Shown here: positions 1-5,710 of the stretch, one piece after another
How the letters are laid out: each line of letters opens with the position of its first letter
Position numbering within the stretch: position 1 is the stretch's first letter
Notes under the pieces: model-generated
Databases searched by the model: none
What the model was told of the DNA's origin: nothing
What the model saw: the letters and a program-made list of their open reading frames with translations, nothing else
Program-made: the position numbers and the translations under genes
Origin: Chamaesiphon sp.
GTDB lineage: Bacteria > Cyanobacteriota > Cyanobacteriia > Cyanobacteriales > Chamaesiphonaceae
DNA length: 8,504 nt
Direction: 5' to 3'
NCBI GenBank assembly: GCA_026786125.1
Contig: JAJAYU010000096.1
Span: 1 to 8,504, forward strand

Positions 1-213
1 CCCCTCTCCCAGCAAAGTTACCGCACCACGCCAGTTGCGATTGTGGAGATGATAGCAAGCTACGGCTATTTGCAACACACCTTGATAAAATTTCTTGTCT
101 GGATCGATCGAGTCCATCCACAACGCTTCGAGGGTATCATGACAAGCATAATATTCCCCAGCATTGAACTCGGCAATCCCTTGTAGCCATTCTGGTCGTA
201 AGTTTTCGGTCAT
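1..213 (-). CDS. DUF309 domain-containing protein (partial, C-terminus outside window)
   Basis: Reading the minus strand from the ATG at 213 gives 71 uninterrupted codons that run off the left edge of the window. The product shows the signature of the DUF309 family (PF03745): an FNAGEYYACHDTLEALW stretch at residues 16-32, then FYQGVLQIAVACYHL at 42-56 and NWRGA at 60-64. The family is small, helical and common in cyanobacteria, and its biochemical function is unknown to me. His25, Glu29 and His55 are the most striking polar positions and could form a site, but that is inference. About half of a typical protein is visible. The gene is divergent from cpcT across a 53-base gap, so the two could share a control region. 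The family call is firm and no function is assigned. Confidence 0.85.
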   Translation of the reverse strand, partial: MTENLRPEWLQGIAEFNAGEYYACHDTLEALWMDSIDPDKKFYQGVLQIAVACYHLHNRNWRGAVTLLGEG

Positions 214-266
214 AAATCATCGAATCCAAGTAAAATCGATCATAACTAAACATCCGACCTGTGACC

Positions 267-863
267 ATGACTCATTCTACAGATATTCCGACCCTGGCAC
301 GCTGGATGGCGGGAGATTTTAGCAATCAAGCGCAAGCATTTGAAAATCCACCATTTTTCGCCCACATTCGGGTCTGTATGCGTCCACTACCCTACGCACT
401 GATGGATGGAGTGAGTCTATTTCTCGAACAGGCTTATGATTTCCAGCTCCACAATCCTTACCGATTGCGGGTATTGAAGTTTGTCATAGTCAACGACAAA
501 ATCGAAATCGAACACTATACGATCGAACCCGAAGCCGAATTTCATGGAGCCGCCCGTAAACCCGAACTCCTCCACCAACTCACCCGCGATAAAATCATCA
601 AAATGTCTGGTTGCACTATGGTTACTGAGTGGACGGGCAGCACATTTAAGGGCTACGTCGAGCCTGGAAAAGGCTGTAAAGTGTTTCGGAATGGCAAAGA
701 TACCTATCTAGACAATAGCTTTGAAATCAGTCCCCAGCAGCTAATTAGCCTCGATCGAGGTCTGGATATGGAAACCGACGAACGAGTCTGGGGATCGATC
801 GCCGGACCCTTTGAATTTACGCAGACAGTCAGTTTCGCCGATGAAGTACAGGATGGTGAATAG
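267..863 (+). CDS. cpcT: Phycobiliprotein chromophore lyase, CpcT/CpeT family
   Basis: This 198-residue protein matches the T-type bilin lyase family in length and in its start (MTHSTDI, then LARWM and [12 protein letters not shown] around residues 10-35). It also has the family's YRLRV, GCTM and [14 protein letters not shown] segments. Characterised CpcT proteins attach phycocyanobilin to the Cys-153-type site of the beta subunit of phycocyanin, a step in phycobilisome assembly; the same role here is inferred from family membership. The ATG at 267 is preferred over the in-frame GTG at 261 because it gives the MTHSTDI start usual in relatives. A TAAAAT hexamer at 231-236 is a possible -10 box. 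The last codons and the stop (TAG, 861-863) lie inside a heptamer repeat, so the extreme C-terminus is probably lineage-specific. A CpeT-type specificity for phycoerythrin cannot be excluded, but no phycoerythrin genes are visible. Confidence 0.92.
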   Translation: MTHSTDIPTLARWMAGDFSNQAQAFENPPFFAHIRVCMRPLPYALMDGVSLFLEQAYDFQLHNPYRLRVLKFVIVNDKIEIEHYTIEPEAEFHGAARKPELLHQLTRDKIIKMSGCTMVTEWTGSTFKGYVEPGKGCKVFRNGKDTYLDNSFEISPQQLISLDRGLDMETDERVWGSIAGPFEFTQTVSFADEVQDGE

Positions 864-988
864 TGAATGGTGGATGGTGGATGGTGAATTTGGACGCTTG
901 CGTCCTTTTTCTTCCTCTATTTCCACTATTCACCATTCACTAATATGCACTTTATTTCTATCCACCATTCACCATTCACCATTCACCA
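854..988. repeat. Inverted heptamer repeat element with palindromic core
   Basis: The left arm (854-888) is five tandem heptamers of the form TGGTGAA/TAGTGAA/TGGTGGA. The right side carries the same unit in the opposite orientation: three copies at 922-942 and four at 961-988 (TTCACCA and variants), separated by an unrelated 18-base spacer. A 13-base perfect inverted match links 853-865 to 924-936. In the middle lies the palindrome GGACGCTTGCGTCC (892-905). The organisation recalls the short tandemly repeated heptanucleotides described in filamentous cyanobacteria, but with a hairpin core and opposed arms. It overlaps the cpcT stop codon and ends two bases before the probable rluE start. Confidence 0.85.
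892..910 (+). terminator. Probable intrinsic terminator after cpcT
   Basis: The stem GGACG (892-896) pairs with CGTCC (901-905) around a CTTG loop and is followed directly by five T residues (906-910) and a further pyrimidine-rich run. It lies 28 bases after the cpcT stop, where a Rho-independent terminator would be expected. The stem is short and sits in a repeat, so it may equally be a structural part of that element. Confidence 0.5.
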
Positions 989-990
989 AT

Positions 991-1557
991 TTGCGTTACA
1001 TTCTTTTCTACAAACCCTACGGTGTCCTGAGTCAATTTACCGACGAAGGCGGCAGACAGACACTTAAAGACTACGTTCCCGTCCCCGACGTTTATCCCGT
1101 GGGGAGATTGGATTGGGATAGCGAGGGATTGGTATTGCTGACAGATGATGGGAGACTGCAACATCGACTCAGCGACCCCAAGTATGGGCATCCACGCACT
1201 TATTGGGTGCAGGTAGAGCAAATCCCTGATCAGATCGCCCTAGAAAAACTAGCCACTGGTGTCAAGGTGCAGGACTACCTCACTAAACCAGCACGAGTTA
1301 AATTATTACCAACTGAGCCAACTTTACCACCACGAGATCCACCAATTCGCGATCGCCAAAATATCCCCACCGCTTGGCTCGAACTAACATTAACCGAAGG
1401 TAAAAATCGCCAAGTCCGCCGAATGACAGCAGCCGTCGGTTTTCCGACATTAAGATTAGTTCGAGTGACGATCGGGTCATTATCCCTCGAAGGGTTATCA
1501 TTAGGATCATGGCGCGATCTCACCGATAACGAAGTAAAAATCTTAAAAAGAAAGTGA
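991..1557 (+). CDS. rluE: 23S rRNA pseudouridine synthase, RluE-like (RsuA/RluB/E/F family)
   Basis: The enzyme isomerises a specific uridine in large-subunit rRNA to pseudouridine; E. coli RluE acts on U2457. From the TTG at 991 the product has 188 residues. It begins (M)[14 protein letters not shown], the usual first strand of this family, and has no S4 domain, as expected for RluE. The catalytic motif [17 protein letters not shown] falls at residues 38-54 with Asp41 as the nucleophile, and KNRQVRRM marks the conserved C-terminal motif. The frame stays open upstream to 811 through the heptamer repeat and over the cpcT end, but those codons encode repeat-derived low-complexity sequence, so TTG 991 is preferred. 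No clear Shine-Dalgarno sequence precedes it. One perfect HIP1 site lies inside. The family is certain; the RluE subtype and the start are less so. Confidence 0.88.
   Translation: MRYILFYKPYGVLSQFTDEGGRQTLKDYVPVPDVYPVGRLDWDSEGLVLLTDDGRLQHRLSDPKYGHPRTYWVQVEQIPDQIALEKLATGVKVQDYLTKPARVKLLPTEPTLPPRDPPIRDRQNIPTAWLELTLTEGKNRQVRRMTAAVGFPTLRLVRVTIGSLSLEGLSLGSWRDLTDNEVKILKRK
1349..1356. repeat. HIP1 octamer GCGATCGC
   Basis: This is a perfect copy of the highly iterated palindrome typical of many cyanobacterial genomes, inside the rluE coding region. It supports a cyanobacterial origin and needs no local function. Confidence 0.8.
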
Positions 1558-1577
1558 AAAATATCTGAGTATTTTCA
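1555..1577 (+). terminator. Weak AT-rich hairpin after rluE
   Basis: TGAAAAATA (1555-1563, including the rluE stop codon) can pair with TATTTTCA (1570-1577) around a six-base loop, with one bulged A. There is no GC content in the outer stem to speak of and no T-run afterwards. It is recorded as a possible weak transcript end before the next gene and not as a firm terminator. Confidence 0.2.
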
Positions 1578-1616
1578 TCTAGATCGAACCATTATTGTCA
1601 GGGTAAAATATTTGAG

Positions 1617-2060
1617 ATGCAAACAGTAACACTAGCTAATCAATTTTCGATTAGATTGCGATCAATCTTAATAGTTGGACTTGGATGTATGGTGCTGTCC
1701 TTGTATTCATGTAGTGCCAACAAACGTGGCGCGCCTACTCCAGAAAAAGTTGTTGAACAATATTTAACAGCATTGGAAAATAAAAGCGAGAATTCGCTGT
1801 TGCAATTAGCAGATAAAGATTCAAGTCAAACTAGAGAAATCGCAGCTAAAATTCGCAAAATTGGGGGGCATAAAATCCAAAACAGACAAATTGAATATGA
1901 TAAATTCACACCTAATCTATGGAAGGCAAAAATAACAGGTAATTATATTGATCGGCAGGGTATTGCCAAAAAAACCGAAGATTTAATTTCAATTCAATAT
2001 CAAAGTAAGGGAGAACCAAAATCATATGCAGGACGTTGGTACTTACTAATAGATAATTAG
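1617..2060 (+). CDS. Putative lipoprotein, NTF2-like/DUF4878-like fold
   Basis: I do not recognise a named gene. The 147-residue product has a basic N-region (Arg13, Arg15), a hydrophobic stretch at about residues 17-30, and a lipobox-like LYSC ending at Cys32, so it is probably exported and lipid-anchored. Tyr at position -2 is less usual for a lipobox. The mature part opens with PEKVVEQYLTALENKS, a helical start typical of DUF4878/NTF2-like lipoproteins. It then shows beta-strand-like segments ending in GRWYLLID, which also fits that fold. The ATG at 1617 is chosen because a later start would cut the signal sequence. The gene lies 59 bases after rluE and is convergent with the LysR gene, only nine bases away. 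It is noticeably more AT- and Lys-rich than cpcT or rluE. The fold is inferred from pattern only; the ligand is unknown. Confidence 0.7.
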   Translation: MQTVTLANQFSIRLRSILIVGLGCMVLSLYSCSANKRGAPTPEKVVEQYLTALENKSENSLLQLADKDSSQTREIAAKIRKIGGHKIQNRQIEYDKFTPNLWKAKITGNYIDRQGIAKKTEDLISIQYQSKGEPKSYAGRWYLLIDN

Positions 2061-2069
2061 ATAAGCACA

Positions 2070-2951
2070 TTAATTTAGTACTATTTCTAGTAATCTGTTG
2101 ATGGTCTGCAAATCATCATTTAGCCTCCAGATGATTGCTATTGTGGCTAGTTTATCTGTGCCTGAAGCTGCCGCAATCGGTTTGTAGACTACCCCCTGAC
2201 GTTGAGCTTCTTGAATCGATTCTGGTAGGATTGATACGCCCATATTCGCCGATACTAAACTCACGATCGTCTGCATCTGAATACATTCTTGAACTACCTG
2301 GGGACTAAACCCAGCCGCCTGACAAATCGCAATAATTGGATCATATAATCCTGGTGCAAGTTGACGGGGAAATAAAATAAATCGCTCTGCTGCTAATGAT
2401 GAAAGCTCAATCTTATTTAGTACTGCTAGGTGATGATTTGTTGGCAAAGCAACAACTAATGACTCTTGAAAAATTACCTGACTGCCAAGATCTGTATCTA
2501 TCACTGGTGGACGGATTAGCCCAATATCGATTCTACCTTCCCGCAACCAAATTAACTGTCGATCGGTAGTCAATTCATGCAGCTCAATCCGAACATGAGG
2601 ATAGCGATCGTGAAACTGTTGGAGCATCACTGGTAAAATATTATAAGTCGCCGAACCAACAAAGCCGATCGAGATTTGTCCGAGTTCACCCCGACTAGTT
2701 TTTCGCCCAATATCGATCGCCCGATCTAGTTTTTGAAAGATTTGAGTTACTTCCACTAAAAATGCTTGCCCAGCGGGAGTAAGTGCAACCGATCTTTTTG
2801 TTCTAGCAAATAATTCAAATCCTAATTCTACCTCTAGATCTTTAATTTGCTTGCTCAATGGTGGTTGGGCAATATGTAATTTTTCTGCTGCTCGTCCAAA
2901 GTGTAATTCGGTAGCAACAGTACTAAAATAACGTAAATGGCGAAGTTCCAT
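2070..2951 (-). CDS. LysR-family transcriptional regulator (BenM/CatM/AlsR-like group)
   Basis: This 293-residue protein is a full-length LysR-type regulator. Residues 1-60 form the winged helix: MELRHLRYF, HFGRAAEKLHIAQPPLSKQI (17-36) and LFARTKRSVALTPAG (47-61). A linker helix follows (about 62-88). The periplasmic-binding-protein-like effector domain starts at about residue 92 with ISIGFVGSATYNILP (93-107). That stretch is typical of the group including BenM, CatM, CbnR and AlsR, which respond to small organic acids or aromatics. No effector can be read from the sequence. Such regulators often control a divergent neighbour, here the sensor-kinase operon 118 bases away, but T-N11-A boxes are too degenerate to call. 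The start at 2951 begins exactly where family members begin. The family is certain; the target is inference. Confidence 0.93.
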   Translation of the reverse strand: MELRHLRYFSTVATELHFGRAAEKLHIAQPPLSKQIKDLEVELGFELFARTKRSVALTPAGQAFLVEVTQIFQKLDRAIDIGRKTSRGELGQISIGFVGSATYNILPVMLQQFHDRYPHVRIELHELTTDRQLIWLREGRIDIGLIRPPVIDTDLGSQVIFQESLVVALPTNHHLAVLNKIELSSLAAERFILFPRQLAPGLYDPIIAICQAAGFSPQVVQECIQMQTIVSLVSANMGVSILPESIQEAQRQGVVYKPIAAASGTDKLATIAIIWRLNDDLQTINRLLEIVLN

Positions 2952-3007
2952 GAAAAAGATCTAATAAGTGTGGTAAAGATTCTCAACAGTTAATTAAATT
3001 GTGAACC

Positions 3008-3035
3008 TTGATCGTGTTAATATTAGTGATATATA
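3008..3035 (+). promoter_or_regulatory. Candidate sigma-70 promoter for the kinase operon
   Basis: TTGATC (3008-3013) and TATATA (3030-3035) are separated by 16 bases; TATAGA at 3032-3037 gives an 18-base alternative. The start codon at 3070 would leave a leader of roughly 28 bases. This is the best -35/-10 pair in the divergent gap after the LysR gene. That gap also holds the palindrome TTAATTAA at 2990-2997, which might matter for regulator binding. Confidence 0.35.
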
Positions 3036-3069
3036 GAGTTGATACTTCCAAAGCCTGGTTTCTAGTAAA

Positions 3070-4938
3070 ATGACAGGTAAACATGCTAAACCATCAAAAC
3101 GCAAATCTACAGCAATTTCCACAAAAGTAAAACAGCCAACCTTCCCATTTCCAAAAAGCGATCAGCAACGGGTAGAGTTGTTTGCGGAAATTACCTTCAA
3201 AATTAGACAGTCATTACAGTTAAAAGAAATCCTTCGCACGATTGTCACTGAGATACAGCAAGTATTACAAGCCGATCGAGTATTAATCTATCAAGTACTT
3301 CCCGATGGTACGGGGAAACCGATTAGTGAAGCGGTCTTACCAGAATATACCGCAATTTTAGGCATGGAATTTCCAGAGGAAGTATTTCCCACTGAGTACC
3401 AACAGCTCTACGCAAAAGGGCGAGTGCGGGCGGTAGCAGATGTGCAAGATCCCCAAGCCGAAGTCGCTGGTTGTTTACTAGAATTTGTCGAGCAATTTGA
3501 GGTGAAAGCTAAATTAATCGTACCGATTTTACATAGTTTGAACGTCCACCCGCCGCAAACATCGCCGCCACAAACTGCGATCTGGGGATTGTTAATTGCT
3601 CATCAATGCGATCAACCCCGCAAATGGGCTGACTTTGAGCTAGAACTGATGCAACAGCTCGCCGATCAGATTAGCATCGCTTTGGCACAAGGAGAGCTGT
3701 GGGGGCAATTAGAGACAGTTGTAGCCGAGCGGACGGCGGAACTCCAAGCGGTAAATTCCAGCTTGCAACAGGAAATAATTGATCGCCAACAAATCGAAAT
3801 CGCTCTTCGTCAAAGTGAGGAGCAATTGCGCTTAATTACCAACGCGCTCCCAGTGTTAATCGCTTATGTAGACGATCAAGAATGCTATCAATTTAACAAC
3901 CAAGCATACACCGATTGGCTGGGAAAATCCCTACCGAAAATCCACGGCGTATCAATGCGCGAAGTTTGGGGGGAAGATTGTTACCCACGAATGCAGCCCC
4001 ATATTCATCAAGCGCTGGCAGGGAATGTTGTCACCTACGAAAATGAAATTCAGCTTCACGATGGGACGACTCGATCGGTTAGTGTTAACTATATTCCCCA
4101 CATCGATGGCGACGAACGCATCAGTGGTTTCTTTGCCCTGACAAGCGATATTAGCGATCGAAAAGCGATCGAACGAATGAAGGATGAGTTTATATCCGTC
4201 GTCAGCCACGAACTTCGGACACCCCTGACATCCCTTCACAGTGCCTTAAAAATCCTGGTGACTGGAAGGCTCGGAGTTCTCACCAAAGACGGACAACAAT
4301 TCCTGGAAATTGCCGATGAAAACACCGAACGCTTGGTACGTCTAGTCAATAGCGTGCTGGATCTCCAGCGTATCGTATCTGGAGCAGTGACGATGGAAAA
4401 ACAAGCTTGTACAGCAACTGAGTTAATGATTCAAGCCGTAGATACGATGCAAGCAATGGCGCAACAGCACGAGATTACCCTCGTCAATCAACCTTTAGAT
4501 ATTCAGCTCTGGGTAGATGCTGATTATATCGTTCAGGCATTAACTAATTTAATCAGTAATGCCATCAAATTTTCATCTCCTGGTGGCAACGTCTGGTTGA
4601 CGGTAGAACCTAGAGCACAGCCGCCTGCCCCCCCTTCAAAGGGTCGAAAATCGACTAAATCTAAAGCCGCAAAAGTAGCCGAATTGGGAGCAGTACCGAT
4701 TGAGATCTTATTTCAAGTCCGGGATGAAGGGCAAGGCATCCCCGACAATAAATTAGAAACTATTTTTGAGCGATTCCAACAGGTTGACTCTTCTGATTCT
4801 CGCAAAAAAGGCGGCACGGGCTTGGGCTTAACAATTTGTCGCAAAATTATTGAACAACACGGGGGTAAAATCTGGGTAGATAGTACCTTGGGTGCGGGTA
4901 GTACCTTCTCCTTCACATTACCTCGCCATGAAAAATAA
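3070..4938 (+). CDS. Soluble GAF-PAS sensor histidine kinase
   Basis: The 622-residue protein has no membrane segment. A basic N-terminal tail (1-30) precedes a GAF domain (about 48-208), a coiled-coil linker (about 209-255), a PAS domain (about 250-365) and a HisKA domain with SHELRTPLTS (379-388, phospho-acceptor His380). The HATPase_c domain follows: N-box NLISNAIKF (493-501), G1 DEGQGIP (552-558), F-box IFERFQQ (565-571) and G2 GGTGLGL (581-587). All catalytic boxes are intact. The GAF domain resembles cyanobacteriochromes and related cyanobacterial GAFs (KGRVRAVADV, VKAKLIVPIL, WGLLIAHQC). It has Cys135 at the usual bilin position but Leu136 where cyanobacteriochromes have His, and no DXCF motif. 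A Pro/Lys/Ser-rich insert (about 513-541) splits the ATP-binding domain. The stop overlaps the next gene by 11 bases, suggesting coupled expression. The stimulus is unknown. Confidence 0.93.
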   Translation: MTGKHAKPSKRKSTAISTKVKQPTFPFPKSDQQRVELFAEITFKIRQSLQLKEILRTIVTEIQQVLQADRVLIYQVLPDGTGKPISEAVLPEYTAILGMEFPEEVFPTEYQQLYAKGRVRAVADVQDPQAEVAGCLLEFVEQFEVKAKLIVPILHSLNVHPPQTSPPQTAIWGLLIAHQCDQPRKWADFELELMQQLADQISIALAQGELWGQLETVVAERTAELQAVNSSLQQEIIDRQQIEIALRQSEEQLRLITNALPVLIAYVDDQECYQFNNQAYTDWLGKSLPKIHGVSMREVWGEDCYPRMQPHIHQALAGNVVTYENEIQLHDGTTRSVSVNYIPHIDGDERISGFFALTSDISDRKAIERMKDEFISVVSHELRTPLTSLHSALKILVTGRLGVLTKDGQQFLEIADENTERLVRLVNSVLDLQRIVSGAVTMEKQACTATELMIQAVDTMQAMAQQHEITLVNQPLDIQLWVDADYIVQALTNLISNAIKFSSPGGNVWLTVEPRAQPPAPPSKGRKSTKSKAAKVAELGAVPIEILFQVRDEGQGIPDNKLETIFERFQQVDSSDSRKKGGTGLGLTICRKIIEQHGGKIWVDSTLGAGSTFSFTLPRHEK

Positions 4939-5302
4939 ACGTTTATTAACGATCGATGATGAAGAGTCTATTCAAATAGTGATCAAATTTGGCATTCATA
5001 TGGTGGCGGGATGGGAGGTTTTATCGGCTAGTGACGGCAGGATGGGTATCGATACTGCCAAAAGAGAACTTCCTGACGCAATTTTGCTCGATGTCATGAT
5101 GCCAGAAATGGATGGAATTGCGACGTTCAAGGAATTGCAAGCCAATCATATTACTGCCGGAATTCCCGTGATATTTTTGACAGCTAAAGCCCAAACGGCT
5201 GAAAAAAAGCAGTTCAACGATCTCGGTGTCAGCGGAGTAATTACCAAACCTTTTAATTCTTTGGATTTACCTGAGCGAATCTCCAAAATTCTTAATTGGT
5301 AA
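4928..5302 (+). CDS. Single-domain response regulator (CheY/Rcp-like receiver)
   Basis: From the ATG at 4928 the product is 124 residues, a receiver domain with no output module. The acidic pocket Asp10/Asp11, the phospho-acceptor Asp55 (in LLDVMMPEMDG), Thr85 (FLTA) and Lys107 (TKPF) are all present, so it should be phosphorylatable. The frame is open upstream to 4892, but starts there would be read inside the kinase gene and add non-receiver residues; MKNKRLLTIDDEE is a normal receiver start. It overlaps the kinase stop by 11 bases, which makes that kinase the obvious partner. Without its own output it may act by protein contact or pass phosphate to the Hpt domain of the regulator encoded two genes downstream; this last point is inference. 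Confidence 0.93.
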   Translation: MKNKRLLTIDDEESIQIVIKFGIHMVAGWEVLSASDGRMGIDTAKRELPDAILLDVMMPEMDGIATFKELQANHITAGIPVIFLTAKAQTAEKKQFNDLGVSGVITKPFNSLDLPERISKILNW

Positions 5303-5314
5303 AAATAAGAAATT

Positions 5315-5710
5315 ATGCTCCGAACTAAGACTTTGCGAATTGCGCGCCCAACAGATAAATTGGATGAAGTTGTCCGATTTTATACGGATGGTTTAGGATT
5401 GCAAATTCTCGATCAATTTGAACATCACGAAGGTTTTGATGGTGTCATGGTTGGGCTACCAAGCGAAATTTATCAATTTGAATTCATACATCAACAAGGG
5501 CATTTTATCGGTCGAGATCCCACTAAAGATAATTTAATTGTTTTTTATCTTCCAGATCGATCAGAATGGGAGCTTGCGGTAATTCAAATGAACAGTATTA
5601 GCTATGAAACTGTGCCATCTTATAATCCGTATTGGGATATTAATGGAGCAACATTTGAAGATCCAGATGGATGGCGTGTTGTTTTACAAAATGCGGTATG
5701 GGAAACATGA
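5315..5710 (+). CDS. VOC-superfamily (glyoxalase/bleomycin-resistance fold) protein, YycE-like
   Basis: The 131-residue product is a single vicinal-oxygen-chelate unit: RIARPTDKLDEVVRFYTDGLGL (8-29) forms the first beta-alpha module and FEDPDGWRVVL (114-124) the last strand pair. The pattern RIARPTD, GFDGVMVGLP and DNLIVFYLP is like the YycE-type subgroup, which is not functionally defined. Members usually dimerise and may bind metal, but I cannot assign the usual four-ligand set here with confidence. It lies 12 bases after the receiver gene, and its stop overlaps the next start as ATGA. It is therefore embedded in a two-component operon, an unusual position for this fold. It could detoxify or bind a small molecule linked to the signal, or be an incidental passenger. 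Its codon and base composition are AT-rich, like its neighbours. Confidence 0.85.
   Translation: MLRTKTLRIARPTDKLDEVVRFYTDGLGLQILDQFEHHEGFDGVMVGLPSEIYQFEFIHQQGHFIGRDPTKDNLIVFYLPDRSEWELAVIQMNSISYETVPSYNPYWDINGATFEDPDGWRVVLQNAVWET

Noticed and set aside
854..988. Regularly spaced short repeats resembling a CRISPR array
   Set aside because: The units are seven bases, directly tandem and present in both orientations with no spacers of 30-40 bases, so this is a heptamer repeat element.
1595..1609. TTGTCA and TAAAAT as a promoter for the lipoprotein gene
   Set aside because: The spacing between them is only three bases and the -10-like hexamer is seven bases from the start codon, so they do not form a normal promoter pair.
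2952..3069. LysR-type T-N11-A operator in the divergent gap
   Set aside because: The motif is so degenerate that several matches occur by chance in this AT-rich sequence; only the short palindrome TTAATTAA at 2990-2997 is clear, and it does not extend into a convincing dyad.
3070..4938. Calling the kinase a phytochrome or cyanobacteriochrome outright
   Set aside because: There is no PHY domain, no CH pair at the bilin Cys and no DXCF motif; the Cys alone does not establish chromophore binding.
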